A stretch of DNA of 64,000 nt from Pycnococcus provasolii. Lineage: Eukaryota; Chlorophyta; Pseudoscourfieldiophyceae; Pseudoscourfieldiales. Below, in pieces: positions 36,608-47,415 of this stretch. The notes under the pieces are model-generated. The model did no database searches, was not told where the DNA came from, and was given only the letters and a program-made list of their open reading frames with translations. Numbering within the stretch: the stretch's first letter is position 1; each line of letters opens with the position of its first letter. The DNA lies in contig CP150556.1 of assembly GCA_049487715.1 (NCBI GenBank), forward strand, positions 744,001 through 808,000, read 5' to 3'. The translations under genes and the position numbers were made by a program.

Positions 36608-37721
36608 GATGATCCAAAAAGTTTGACAGAGAGACCTGAGAGGACCGGAGTACGACCGAGAAGTCTCTCTGGCGGGAGTGAATGGGCCGAAGTGGCACTG
36701 ACGGGGATCCCTCGCAGATCCCATTCTCTGAGTGGCATCGGGGAGGGAAATCTGGGATCCCGCTCGAGCCAACATTCCATGGCGGCGCACACGTTTTCCC
36801 GGCGTTTACTTCGTGTGGGGAACTCCCGGTCTTCCCGGAGGTCCCTTTTTCTGGACCCGTGGGCATCGTCGGCCGGGCAGCGCACGTCGACCACGGCGTG
36901 CGTGTCCGGAGGCGCGAGCATGAGCGCTTTGCGCTCACGTGCGCGTCCATGCACTAATTAGGAATCAGACAGGCAAGCACAACATAACAGCCACTAGCCC
37001 TAACACTGGCATACAGTACCATTTCACGATACCTACTAATGATGCACGGCGCGGGCTTCCGTCGATACCCGGGCAGCAGGTCTCCTTCCCGACCCAGAAT
37101 GGCTCATACGGGAGCGGGCGCATCGCTTTGATCCCACGCGGGCGCTGGGTGCTGCGCTTGCGCGGCTTGAAGGCGGAATTTGTAATGGTGTTGCTACCGG
37201 GCGTGCACGACGGACGCCCTGTGCGCACAGCTTCAGCTCCATTCTTGCTGAACGCCGAGGAGCTGAGGGACATGCTTGCAGCTCGGCACAACACCCGCGC
37301 TGGCCTTGAGTTCCCGCCCGAGCTCGAGGCGGCGACGCCATTTTTCAGTGGCGGCGGCCTTGGGCAGTGGCGCAGTGCGCCGAACGCGCCGTGACGGACG
37401 GAGTTGGGACGTGTGTACGAGTTCGTGGATGATGATTACAAACGAAAGAATTCAGCAATTACAGAGGATGAGATCGCGGCGGCGGCGGCTGAGCTCGCGG
37501 CGACGGCGGATGACCAAAAGAGCGTAGCACCATGCGGAGAGTACAGACTACAGACCGACCGGGCTCCCAAGAGGGAAAAATTTTGCGCACAGCAAACGAA
37601 GCAGTGCTACGAGGGATCCCCAGACCAAAGGAACACAAAGACTGGCCCACCTACTCTTCCCCCTGTTGTGAGTTGTCCGACGCTCCTCCCCCCCCATTGA
37701 TCGGCGCGAGGAGAACGAAGT
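36608..37721. other. intergenic region carrying element B
   Basis: Between the DUF2009 gene (divergent) and the transporter. 36640-36850 has several GGGATCCC-type palindromes; 36858-37394 is element B; 37404-37700 holds an open frame (GRVYEFVDDDYKRKN...) that may be its continuation. Confidence 0.5.
36858..37394 (+). other. element B: unknown repeated coding element, more intact copy
   Basis: Homologous to element A (26962-27234, opposite strand). A frame runs to TGA at 37392-37394. It encodes about 130 residues including GRIALIPRGRWVLRLRGLK, EFVMVLLPGVHDGRPVRTA and LNAEELRDMLAARHN, then a Gly/Phe-rich end. There is no ATG at a sensible place. About 89 bp present here but absent from A is bounded on both sides by atgcac, and about 41 bp by atac. 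These could be insertions in B, introns of B, or deletions in A. I cannot name a family. Confidence 0.5.
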
Positions 37722-39161
37722 ATGGCGGCGGCGGCAGCGATAAGCGACAAGGTGCCTGCCGCAGCGCCTTGGCCGCACGCCATCTCGATTGTGATATTAA
37801 TCAATAACGTCAGGGTTATGCTGACGGCGACGCCAGTTGCCGTCATGCTCACGCGCACGCTCGCTCTAACGCCTGCGGACATAAACTATATTTATGCCGC
37901 CATGTTCATACCCACGTCGTTCGAGGCGCTTTACGCCCTCCTGTCTGACAAAGCACCCTTGCTCGGAGAACGTCGACGGCCGTATTTTGTTGTGTTTGCC
38001 GCGCTGCAGGCGCTAGCTACGCTTTTTCTTTCTCAGGCGTCGTCCAAAACATCAGCGCTCGTGTGGAGTATACTCCTGGGAGCGGCAAACTCCGGGACAA
38101 CTGCCGTCGCCAACGGGTGCGTCGCGGACGTCGCGAGGCAGTCCAGCAGCACGTTCGCGTCTGGCGCGGCGAGTGCGTGCGAGGCGCTGCGATGGGCGGG
38201 CAACGTCATTGGTACCGCGCTAGCTGCCCTGCTCTTGTACCTGTGGACTGACCCGAGAAGCGTTCTTCTGTTCTCATGCGTGTGCCCCATCGCGGTTGTA
38301 TTCGCGGCGCTTTTCGTTCCGCCGCAGCTCGAACCACCACCTCCGGCGTTGACATCTGACGGAGACGACGACGAGGAGGTTGCAGAAGTTGCCGACGTTG
38401 CCGACGAGTCTGCGGCGCTGCTGAGTCCTCAACCACTACCAGCTCTCCCACCACAGCAACAGCAGCCGACAACACCACAGCAACAACAGCCACCAACCGC
38501 CACAATTATGGTGGTTGCTAGACATCTGGCAAAGCATCTGTATGCGCCGATACTCGTCGTTGCCGGCCGTGCGCTCGTGCCAAGCCATCGCACGACGTTC
38601 TCCTCGTTTGCGTACCAGGCACTCGAGGGAATACCCAGCTACCAGTACACGATAGCATCCGCGGCTGGCAACTTGGGCTCCCTGGTGGGTGCCGCCGTGT
38701 ACTTTCGTATCCTGCGAATGCGCTTTTCGATACGGCAGCTTTACATCTCGCTCGCACTGATCGCTGCAGCGGCACCGCTCATGCGCATCGCCCTGTTTGT
38801 GATGCGCCTCGACGAGGCTCGGCGGAACCCCACGTCCACGCTCGTGCTCCTGTGCGCGTGGAACTTCGTCGAGGATGCCATGTGGTCAGCCGCTCTCGTT
38901 CCCGGCATGGCGCTCATCGCGCTGAACGCCGTCAAGGGCTACGAGGCGCTCAGCTTTGCCATCGTCGCCACGATTACCGCATGGGTGACCACCGTGCAAG
39001 GTTACATCTCAGGCGCGCTCACGGCGGCATTTGGCGTGCGGGCGAGTGACAAAGGATGGACGGTGGACGAAACGAACGGCCTTTCGTCGCTCATCCTGCT
39101 GTGTTGCCTACTGCACGCGCTGCTACTTCCGCCACTGTACGTGTTCTTCCCTCGTAAATAA
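37722..39161 (+). CDS. folate/biopterin-type major facilitator transporter
   Basis: A 479-residue membrane protein of the BT1/folate-biopterin transporter group of the major facilitator superfamily. It has about eleven or twelve hydrophobic helices in two halves, separated by an acidic and Gln/Pro-rich loop (residues about 205-265). The first half has RVMLTATPVAVMLTRTLALTPADI and ALYALLSDKAPLLGERRRPY, the position of the family's P.KP..G..SD loop; the second half includes EGIPSYQYTIASAAGNLGSL. In plants members are plastid-envelope folate carriers and in trypanosomatids they take up biopterin; the substrate here is not determined. The N-terminus is short, with no clear transit peptide. The start is the only ATG near the frame opening. 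Confidence 0.75.
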   Translation: MAAAAAISDKVPAAAPWPHAISIVILINNVRVMLTATPVAVMLTRTLALTPADINYIYAAMFIPTSFEALYALLSDKAPLLGERRRPYFVVFAALQALATLFLSQASSKTSALVWSILLGAANSGTTAVANGCVADVARQSSSTFASGAASACEALRWAGNVIGTALAALLLYLWTDPRSVLLFSCVCPIAVVFAALFVPPQLEPPPPALTSDGDDDEEVAEVADVADESAALLSPQPLPALPPQQQQPTTPQQQQPPTATIMVVARHLAKHLYAPILVVAGRALVPSHRTTFSSFAYQALEGIPSYQYTIASAAGNLGSLVGAAVYFRILRMRFSIRQLYISLALIAAAAPLMRIALFVMRLDEARRNPTSTLVLLCAWNFVEDAMWSAALVPGMALIALNAVKGYEALSFAIVATITAWVTTVQGYISGALTAAFGVRASDKGWTVDETNGLSSLILLCCLLHALLLPPLYVFFPRK

Positions 39162-39634
39162 ATAAATAAAGTAAATAACAATAAATAATTATATTTCATT
39201 GTCGTCTTTTTCTTCTCTACGTTGCAATATTTTTTGGGTAACCGTCCTTTCCCGCAGAGGCGAGCATCGTGTGCATCCTGTACGCTCATACACGTTCGTT
39301 CGTGATATTGGCTGTCAAGAACGATCGTGAGCACGGCAAGGTGGTTCGCGCGCTGCACATAAATATGATCCAGGACTTCGTGCCAACGTGTCGTCGTCAC
39401 CCAGGCGGGGTGATCCTGTGAGAGCGCAAACCCGACCTTGCGCTTGCACGCGCCGTCCAGGAAGCTTGTTGACCATGCGGAATAACCGCGATGATACACC
39501 AGTTGCCAAGGGAGGGAGGGAGGGATTGCGTGCGAGGCCGGCCAAAGGTCCTTGACCAGGCGGAATGAATGAATGCGCTCCCAGTCCTCCCAGTCAGGTA
39601 ACCGCCGCCATTCTGCGCCCGTCACGCTCTTCAT
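39002..39634 (-). CDS. doubtful antisense frame between transporter and P2X genes
   Basis: A long minus-strand frame covers the gap between the transporter and P2X genes and runs into the transporter's 3' end. Within 39205-39634 it reads fairly protein-like (WEDWERIHSFRLVKD, VYHRGYSAWSTSFLDG, TRWHEVLDHIYVQRANH). I recognise no family, and the overlap with a confident gene argues against its full length. It may be a small real gene whose 3' part I cannot place, or chance. Confidence 0.2.
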   Translation of the reverse strand: MKSVTGAEWRRLPDWEDWERIHSFRLVKDLWPASHAIPPSLPWQLVYHRGYSAWSTSFLDGACKRKVGFALSQDHPAWVTTTRWHEVLDHIYVQRANHLAVLTIVLDSQYHERTCMSVQDAHDARLCGKGRLPKKYCNVEKKKTTMKYNYLLLFTLFIYLRGKNTYSGGSSSACSRQHSRMSDERPFVSSTVHPLSLARTPNAAVSAPEM

Positions 39635-39726
39635 CATCGCTCTGGCAAGGCCGCTCGCACAATCAGTCCCTGCAAGCAACGCACTTCTCACTGTTGGCCT
39701 TATTGATTTCACACCATTCTTCTTTC

Positions 39727-40899
39727 ATGACGGTCGCGTCAAGTTCCACTCGCTCGTCGTCCTCGTCATGCAGCTCCATGCTCTCCTCACTTCTGGTGTA
39801 CACAACGACTCGCGAGGTGCGCATACACGAACCCTCCCTCGCACTCGCCTACTACGCGTGCGTCGGCCTGCTCATGCTGTACATCATACTCGGCGACTTT
39901 GTTGCGGGACACGCGTACCAGGCGTCGTGCACGCTCGTATCCAGCGTCGACACAAAAGCAAAGGGACAGGCCATTGTCGAAAACCTACCAGGAAAAACAG
40001 TCTTGGACGCGAGCGACCTCGTCACGAGCACAGGCGACGGATTCTTTGCAGCCACCTCCCTGCGAACGACGCAGCAGCTCATGGGGACGTGCGCGGGAGT
40101 TCGCACGTCCGAGCAGTGCACCGTGGATGCCGACTGCAAGGCTGGCGCCATGGCGTGGAGTGGCGAGCAGACGGGAAAGTGCGTCGACAATCCGTCCGGA
40201 ACGCCTCCCAAAACGTGCGAGGTGTACGGCTGGTGCCCCGGCGAACCGGAGGGCGAGGCTGGAACGCACGACGTGCAAGGCGTCGGAAACTTCACCGTCT
40301 TTGCAAGAATCAACAGCCGCTTCGAGTGCGACGGCGGGCGCACGTACCGGTACACGAACGCGCTCGGCAGCGAGCCCACGCCTGGCGTGAACCTGTTCAC
40401 AATCAACGAGATGATTGAAGGGCTCGGCGAACTGGATGCGGGCATGGACGTCGCGCTTACGTTCGCGTTTAACTGCGACTTGGATCGCGGCGACGTGCAG
40501 AAGACATGCACACCGTCGATATCCACGCGCAGATTGGACAACGTTGACGGGAGCACGCTCAGCGAGGGCTACAACCTCAGGACAGTCACGTACGGCGACA
40601 GCATTTCATGGGATAATCGAACGCTCACCAAGTGGTACGGCATACGCGTTCGCGTTCGCACCGTCGGACGAGGGCGGCGATTCAGCGCGTCGGAAACCTT
40701 CGCACACATCGGAAGCGGCGTGGCTATGCTCGGCGTTGCGGCGGTGATCACCGACTTTCTGCTCATGTACGTCTTCCGGCACCGCGCGCAGCTGTACGAG
40801 CTGCTTGCGCAGCGCAAGGTGCTCGTCGCCGACGCGACTGGCAGCGGCGGCACGGCGGAGGAGATAACCGACGACAACGAGCAGCCTCTTCTCAGGTGA
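39727..40899 (+). CDS. P2X-type ATP-gated cation channel
   Basis: A 390-residue ligand-gated channel subunit, which in known members forms trimers opened by ATP. The N-terminal VYTTTREVRI fits the cytosolic Y-x-T-x-K/R motif. TM1 is ALAYYACVGLLMLYIIL. A long Cys-containing ectodomain has N-glycosylation sites (NFT, NRT) and ATP-site-like basic residues (TKAKGQ near TM1; KWYGIRVRVR near TM2). TM2 is preceded by the family block FAHIGSGVAMLGVAAVITDFLLMY. The C-terminal tail is short and acidic (EEITDDNEQPLLR), with a dileucine-type ending that could direct it to an internal membrane, as in Dictyostelium vacuolar P2X; that is inference. P2X genes are known from Ostreococcus but are absent from land plants. 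The frame is open upstream to 39565, but the ATG at 39727 gives the family's normal N-terminus. Confidence 0.9.
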   Translation: MTVASSSTRSSSSSCSSMLSSLLVYTTTREVRIHEPSLALAYYACVGLLMLYIILGDFVAGHAYQASCTLVSSVDTKAKGQAIVENLPGKTVLDASDLVTSTGDGFFAATSLRTTQQLMGTCAGVRTSEQCTVDADCKAGAMAWSGEQTGKCVDNPSGTPPKTCEVYGWCPGEPEGEAGTHDVQGVGNFTVFARINSRFECDGGRTYRYTNALGSEPTPGVNLFTINEMIEGLGELDAGMDVALTFAFNCDLDRGDVQKTCTPSISTRRLDNVDGSTLSEGYNLRTVTYGDSISWDNRTLTKWYGIRVRVRTVGRGRRFSASETFAHIGSGVAMLGVAAVITDFLLMYVFRHRAQLYELLAQRKVLVADATGSGGTAEEITDDNEQPLLR

Positions 40900-41102
40900 C
40901 ATTTAAACATTCTTTTCTTTTGTTACTTAATCTTCTTTTTAATCACGAGACATTGGCTTTTTTCTTCCTTGCATACAAAGATGCAAAAAATAATAGAACC
41001 AACAAAAAATTTTCCTTCTGAGAGGTGTGTGGGTTTATTTCAACCTTTTTTTCTTTTTTTTTTCTTTGAAAAACGCTGCACCTACACAGCTCATCATCAT
41101 CA

Positions 41103-44100
41103 TCATCCTCGCCGTGATGGAGGAGGGGGAGGAGGAGGGGGAGGAGGAGCACCTCCGTATGCTGCAGTATGCTGCATACCCTGCTGCTGCGGCTGCTGCA
41201 TACCCTGCGGCTGCATACCCTGCTGCCGGTGCATCTGCATCCAAGCCTGCCGCCTTCTGTCCTCCTGCACCTGCGCCGCACGCCTCCTGTACTCCTTAAG
41301 ATCACGACATCGCGGCACGGGGCAGTTGGGCGTGCGGCATCCCTTGGCGTGGATTTGAAGTAAGTTCCACATGCGCCGGCAGAGCATGCATCCACCCGCA
41401 ACCTTCGTCGGGCACGTCAGCCCGTGCTGGAACAAAGCTTTCACCTTCATGCAGTTCGTCGACGGGCAGTGGCGATCCGAGCAGGCACTCGCGTGCACCA
41501 GCAGCTGCATCGTTCGGTGCAGCTGCTGCATGCGCTCGACACGCTCGCGGTCCTCCTGGGTCGCACTTCCGACAGCCGCCCCGGTGGGGCGCAGCGGGTG
41601 CTCGTGCTTGAAGTTCGGGCTGCGGCGGCACGCCTCGCACACGTCGTAGTCGCTGCACTCGTCGCACCGGTACGCGCGCGCGTCAGCCTGCATTTCGATG
41701 CCACACACGTTGCACGTCGCGGCGAAGCCGGGCGCCTGCGGGTTGTGCATGTGGTACAGCACCATCATCGAGCTGTGCTTTGCGCGACGCAGCGTGTCGA
41801 ACTGGTAGTGGTTTCCCTGGCACAGGCTCAAAAAGTTCTGCCTCGTGTCGAAAAACTCGCTCGGCTCGCCCGGAGGATCGGGATCCTTCGTGTCGCCGTG
41901 CTTGCCCACATCCTCCTGCACCATTTCGGAGAGCACGACACCCTCCGGCAGCTTACGCGAGTCGCCGGAGCTCGTCGCTATAATAGCGTTGCAGGCGCCG
42001 CACAGCCGGTACTCTTCTTTGGTCCCGCACGGCGGGCACACGTACGAAGTTCCCTCGACGTACGTGCCGCAGCACGAGCACGTGGGAAAGAGGTTCACGA
42101 TGATAAACTCGTGCTTCAGCTCCATGCTCATCGCGCGCCCGTTCGCGTCGCAGTTCTTCTTCGTGATCACCTCGGACAGCTTCTCAATCAGCTTCCCGTC
42201 CTTTCGCCTGATCACCTCCTTGTCATTCTCCTGCTTCTTCTTTCCGCCACCCTTGCCCTTCTTGCTCCCGCCCGCCGCCTTCTTGCTCCCAGCCGGCGCC
42301 GCCGCGTTGGCGCCACCCGCGTCGCCATTCTCCTCATCCTCGATCATCTTCAAAAAATCCTCAAACGCGCCGGGGAAGTAGTCACCCTCGAAGTACGGAA
42401 GCTTCGTCGATATAAGCTTCTCGGGCGGATCGTTCGGGCGGCGATGGAAGAGCTGGTCGTACAGGTTTGTGACGCTGTGCACGATTCGCTGCTCGCAAGC
42501 CTTGCGCAGCATCGTCAGGTACCACTCGCGCAGCTTGTCCGGCTTCGGCGTCTTCTGCCGCTGCGGGTGGCAGTACAGGATGTAGTCCTCACCCTGCGAC
42601 GGCGGGCAGCTCCAGATATACATGCTCGTGAAGCCGCGATTGCGAACGTATTCGAGGTACCCGAGCATGAGGTCGTGGTAGACGAACGTTCGCAGCGCGC
42701 CGCCGTAGGCGCTCGTGCGCTCCGGCGTGAAGTACTTCACGCTGTCGATGTAGCTGAGGTAAATGCGCCGAGAGTTGGGACCCGAGCACCCCTTGTCAAA
42801 CTCGTGCACGTACATCGTAAAGAGCACGACGTCGACGCCGTCAATCTTCTTGAACAGGAGAATCGCCTTGGACCGGTACGGCATCGTCGAAGGGAAGCCG
42901 CTGCCGCCAAACACCTGCAGAAACTTTTCCTTCGTCTCCACTCGCTTCTCCACGCTGCTGACTACGCGGATCGCGAGCTCGCCAGGATTCACGGTTTGCA
43001 CATCCTTCTCCGCGCAGTTTTCCTTCTTCGCCATATCCGCAACCTCCTGCTTCATGCTCCTCGCCACGCGATCTTCCAGGTAATCGCTGAGCTTCGTCTG
43101 CGGGTACTCACACGCGCCCATAAGCGTCTTGGGGCGCTTGTCGATCGGCTTGCGCTTTCCCGTTTCAAGATCCTTGAGGCAGCACAGAGGGCACGTGAAC
43201 GACACGTCGCCGCCGTCGTTCTGCCTGCCGTTGAAGAGCGCGCAGATCTGGTGGAGCCACCGCTCGCACTTGTCGCACTGCACCCACGCCTCCTCCATCT
43301 CCTCCTCATTCTTCTTCTTCACCAGCGCCGACTTGGGAATCTGCTTGTCTTCGACAGCAAACTGAGTCTTCGTGTCCGTGTAGCACTTGTGGCAGTACAC
43401 CGACTTTGCCATCTGGGCGTTGTTCCCGCCACCCTCGGGCACGGCGTAGTAGTACACCTGGTGCTTCTTGATGCGCTCGTTGCAACATGTGCACCACATC
43501 GGCAGCGGCTCGAACATGAGCTTCTCCTGGCAGCACAGCGCGCACGCCGAGCTGGGATCCGCCGCGGCGGCGCTGGGATCCGCCTTGGCGCTGGGATCCG
43601 CCTTCGCGCCCGTGGGCGTGTTCTCCGACTTCGGGTCAGCCTTCACGGCTGCGGCTGCGGCATCAGCCGCCGCCTTGGCAGCCGCCGCCTCCGCCTTGGC
43701 CTGGGCTCGCTTCCCTCCTCGGCCAACGGATGGCGCAACCTTCTCCTTCTCCTTCTCCTTCTTCTCCCTCTTGTCTTCCACCTCCACCGGATGTCTCGTG
43801 ACGGCGATGTGGTGCCTGAGCTGCTCCATCGAGAACGTCTCGACAAGGCTTGCCGTCTCATCCTTTTTGGCGCCCTGCGCGCCGCCAACGAGGCCCAGAG
43901 TTCCCGCGGCACCCGGACCCGCCGGTCCCGCGGCACCCGGCTCCGTCTTCTGCCTCTTCATCGACGCCTGCTGCTGGGCAGCGTACTGCTCCTGCTGCAT
44001 TCGCCGCTGCTTGTCGAGCTGCTCGCGAACGGGAGCGCACACGGGGCACCGCTGATCCGTGCACCTCTGGTGATGCTTGAGCAGCTCGCGGCTTCCCACG

Positions 44101-45687
44101 CAGCGCGGGTACTGGCAGTTGGGAACATTGCACTGCAGGATGTGCTGCCACAGCCTTCTGGCGACATGGCAGTGCGGCGTGGTTTGGCACTGCCCCTCCG
44201 GCGCCTGGCACTTGCTCGCGTGCCTGAGGAACAGAAGCCATCGCTGCTGCTTGACGATGTACTGCTGCTGATGTGGCGTGAGCTGCTGAGGATGCATGGC
44301 CATCGCGTGGTTGCCCGACGGCGTCTTGCCCGACGCGCCGGGCGGCGGCGGCGGCGGTGGCGGCGGCGCACCGCCCGGCGGTGCACCCGGGGGGTGGCGG
44401 TGGAGGGGGCGGTGGTGCGCCCGGCGGGATGCCGTTGCTGTTCTGCGCCCCCGACGCGGCTGCCGCGGACATGTGAGCAGCGTGCTGCCCGTGTGCCGCC
44501 ATGCCAGGCGGCGGAGGCACGCCCGGCTGCCCTCTCTGCGCGCCGGGCATTCCCGGCGTTGGCATCATGCCGTTGCCCGCGCCCATGGGAACCATCCCCT
44601 GCGGCGGCACGCCCGGCGCGGCGCCGTGCGGCGACAATCCCATTCCGCTGCCAGCCTGACCACGGAGGATTGGCGCGCCATTTTGCATCACCATCGCTCC
44701 GCCACCCATCATCGCGCTTTGCGGAGGCGGCGGGCCGGACATGCCCCCTGAATTCGCGCGCGCGACGCTACCCATGAGAGCAGCGCTGCCGGGCTGCTGC
44801 GGCGCATGCGGCATCGTGCCGTACTGCAGCGTGGGAGCCATCGCCATGGCACTCGCGTCTTTTTGGGGCGCCATGCCATTCGCCATGGGCTGCATCCCCG
44901 GCTGCGGCTGCATGATAGCACCCGTGTGCGGAGGTGGCGCGTATCCGTGCGGCGCGGCGTTGGAAGGGTACATGGCCTGCGCGTGCTGCTGAGGCGCCAT
45001 CTGCTGCTGCATGTGCTGCTGCTGGCCCACCATAGGAGGCTGTCCGGCCACGGACATGGCGCCTGCCGACGGCTGGGTCGCCTGCGAAGCCTGCCTGGTC
45101 ACCATGCGTCGTGCTACGTTCTGCAGGCGGCTTTCCAGCGTGTTCGGGTCGGTGTACTCCTCCTTCGTGCGTGCTGACTTGTACAGCGCCTCCTCCAGCC
45201 TCCGCACAAAGTCAGGGAGCTTATCGCACCACTCCCGTATCACGTTCGGCTTTCTGTGGCGAAATAGCTGAAGTCTGCAATGCATTTGTGTCATGGTTGA
45301 CAATTTTGTTTCGTTTTGAGTGTGTGTACGGTGGTTGTGTAGCGTGTGTGTAGCGTTGGTTGTGAGACTCTCGTCGTTGTCCTTGGTCAGGAGGTGGTTG
45401 CAAATATGAGGTTGAATCGGCACGTACATCTGTTGGATGAGCGCTTTTCGGTCCATAACGTCTTGGTCAGACTGCCACGTCTTCCAGCTCGCCGTTGTTG
45501 CCTGATGATGGTGCTGCTGCTGCCCATGAGCCTGGCCGTGAGGCGGGGGAGGTGGTGGGGGCGGAGCGGCCGCATTGCCCATGTTTGGGGGCATGGTTGG
45601 TGGTCCCACCTGGTTGGTATTGTCTCCCGGCTGTGCGTGGCCACTCGGTAGTGTTGGTATTGCCGTTTGCGCACCTGGAAGTGACAT
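41103..45687 (-). CDS. HAC: CBP/p300-type histone acetyltransferase (HAC), one frame break
   Basis: A transcriptional co-activator acetyltransferase of about 1,476 residues. Exon 1 is 45687-45428; a 153-nt intron (GTACGT...GCAG, 45275-45427) lies inside a KIX-like domain (RKALIQQ|LQLFRHRKP, then EALYKSARTKEEY). A Gln/Met/Pro-rich linker follows. Removing one base from the G6 run at 44386-44391 makes the rest one frame. Then come TAZ1 (about 430-505, HASKCQ..C..H), a PHD-like finger (about 750-785, WVQCDKCERWLHQIC), the KAT11 catalytic region (about 810-1150, with YLSYIDSVKYFTPE and GYLEYVRNRGFTSMYIWSC), ZZ (about 1315-1345, CDECSDYDVCEAC) and TAZ2 (about 1370-1440). This order is that of plant HAC proteins; no bromodomain is seen. 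The C-terminus is Gln/Pro rich. Total coding length after correction is a multiple of three. Confidence 0.92.
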
Positions 45688-46560
45688 TTACGGTTGTATG
45701 GCGTTCGCCAGGTGTCTTGAAGTGCGCGTCTTTTCTTTTTTCGAAGGTTCTCACGGGTGGGTGGCTATCTGTATCTGTTGTGTACCGAGATGTGTGTTGT
45801 TTTTTGAGATGGCACCGTTAGAAGAAAGTTCAGAGTGCGTAGGTTTTAATGGCGCTTCAATCGTCTCGGATGAGGCTATGTGTAAGCGAGGGTAGAAAAG
45901 AGCGTACGAGGATGTGTTTTTAGCGCGAGGCCATGGCGAGGAGGGGCGCGCCAACGGGGAGGGAGGGGGAGAGGGGAGAGGAGGAGGAGGAGGAGGGACA
46001 CCTGGGAGGGGTTTTTCTGCTCTCCCTCCTTCTTCTTCCTCTTCGAGTCCCTGTTTCGGGCCCCAGAAATGGAAACTTAAAACCCACCTTCTTCGGCACA
46101 AAATGCTTCGGCCCTGGGAACAAGGGAGGAGAGCAGGCTTCCTTTTTTAGTTCAGGATTTTACCCAAAGTTTGGGTCCTCTTGAAGAAAGAAATTCGACG
46201 CTTTTTTCGGGTTTTTTGTTTTTTTTCCGCGTGGTTTACCAATTCATCCACACAATCGCGAGGGTGGTAGACTCGCGCGCGCGTTTTATGTTAGGTTTGT
46301 TATGATGAATTTGATGGCGTCGACGCTCACGTGCTTTGCCTTCTGTGTGCCGCGCCGCACAGACGTTGATACTTTATTTTTTCAGGAATTTGTGGATTGT
46401 GCACAGCCGCCCTGCAGCCGCGGCAAAAATACAAAAATACTTGACCAACAAGGCGTGCGCCCCACCCCAAGAATCAAAGCTTGAAAAAAATGGGGGTTAC
46501 AAGTCGGGGTTACGTGCTCGCGCCTCCACAGGTGATTTCCACTCTCACCTTCGCGCACTG
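45688..46560. other. intergenic, purine-rich tract
   Basis: Divergent promoter region between HAC and the SecE-like gene. It contains a GGGAGGGGGA/GAGGAGG tract (about 45955-46000), a T-rich tract near 46200 and no recognisable gene. The SecE frame is open back to 46336, but that part has no coding character. Confidence 0.5.
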
Positions 46561-47331
46561 ATGATGCTCTGTCGCCGCCACGCACACGTGCGCGCCCATG
46601 GTCGGAGCGGAGCGGCAGCCACGTGGCGGCAACACCACCACCACCACCACCAACAACAACAACAACGTGTTGTTCCTTCTGCACGGCGACAGAACCAGCA
46701 ACATACGCAGATTCAGCAGACGAAAACACGCCTTTCAGCAGCGCGAAACGACTCCGACGACGACTTCTTTGACACGACGCGATCGACGCTCGGAACGGCA
46801 CAGCCATACCGTCCCAACGACGGAGGACGAAGGAGACAGCTGAGAAACCCTCTGGCGGGAAGCAGCTTCGTGCAGCTGTTCACGTGGCCGTTCGAGCTCA
46901 CCGTTCGCCTGCTCATCGGGAACCTCATCATCGCCTTCCCGCCGTACCGCGTGCTTGTGGCGTCGAGTGTCCCGCAGTTCTACGCGCCGGGAGAAACGCG
47001 TACACTCGTCGAATACCTGGATGCCATGCCCGCCGAGCAGGTGGACAACCTTGTCGCGCTCGTAGCCAACTGGCAGTGCTGGAGTCGCAACATCGGCTTG
47101 CTTGGGTGCATGCTTTCGTTCGCGAGCTTCCTACGTGACCAGCCAGCTCAGCTGAGTGCCGTATCATGGCCCGGACCACGCCAGGTGGCATCCAGCTCGC
47201 TTCTTGTCATCGCATTCGCCGCGGTATTCGTCGTGTTTCTCACCACCGTTGACCTTGCAAGCATGCGCCTTCTGAAGTGGGCGGTGGCTGTGCGAAGTGC
47301 AAAGACTGGCATCTTTTTCCCTGCAGCTTAA
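46561..47331 (+). CDS. secE: SecE-like translocon subunit, plastid-targeted, with an extra membrane domain
   Basis: A 256-residue protein. The first 60-70 residues (two Met, then Arg/His/Gln rich, with long His and Gln runs) resemble a transit peptide. The last 50 residues fit SecE: VSWPGPRQVASSSLLVIAFA, with the conserved Trp-Pro of the amphipathic helix, followed by one transmembrane helix and VDLASMRLL. SecE clamps SecY in the translocase; in plastids this is the thylakoid Sec system. Unusually, about 100 residues between presequence and SecE motif include two more hydrophobic segments (LLIGNLIIAFPPYRVLVA and GLLGCMLSFASFL), so it is longer than plant SecE1 (about 177). The start is the first of two Met codons at 46561. 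Confidence 0.65.
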   Translation: MMLCRRHAHVRAHGRSGAAATWRQHHHHHHQQQQQRVVPSARRQNQQHTQIQQTKTRLSAARNDSDDDFFDTTRSTLGTAQPYRPNDGGRRRQLRNPLAGSSFVQLFTWPFELTVRLLIGNLIIAFPPYRVLVASSVPQFYAPGETRTLVEYLDAMPAEQVDNLVALVANWQCWSRNIGLLGCMLSFASFLRDQPAQLSAVSWPGPRQVASSSLLVIAFAAVFVVFLTTVDLASMRLLKWAVAVRSAKTGIFFPAA

Positions 47332-47415
47332 GTAACCATGTAGAAGTACGTTCAAAAAAACAAAAAAATTCATGTTTATTATTACTTGACGCTATTGTTT
47401 TTACCCAAACGGGTT

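Noticed and set aside
41424-44777. Plus-strand frame of 1,117 codons opposite the HAC gene
   Set aside because: It runs antisense to clear TAZ, PHD, HAT and ZZ motifs; high GC alone keeps the antisense frame open.
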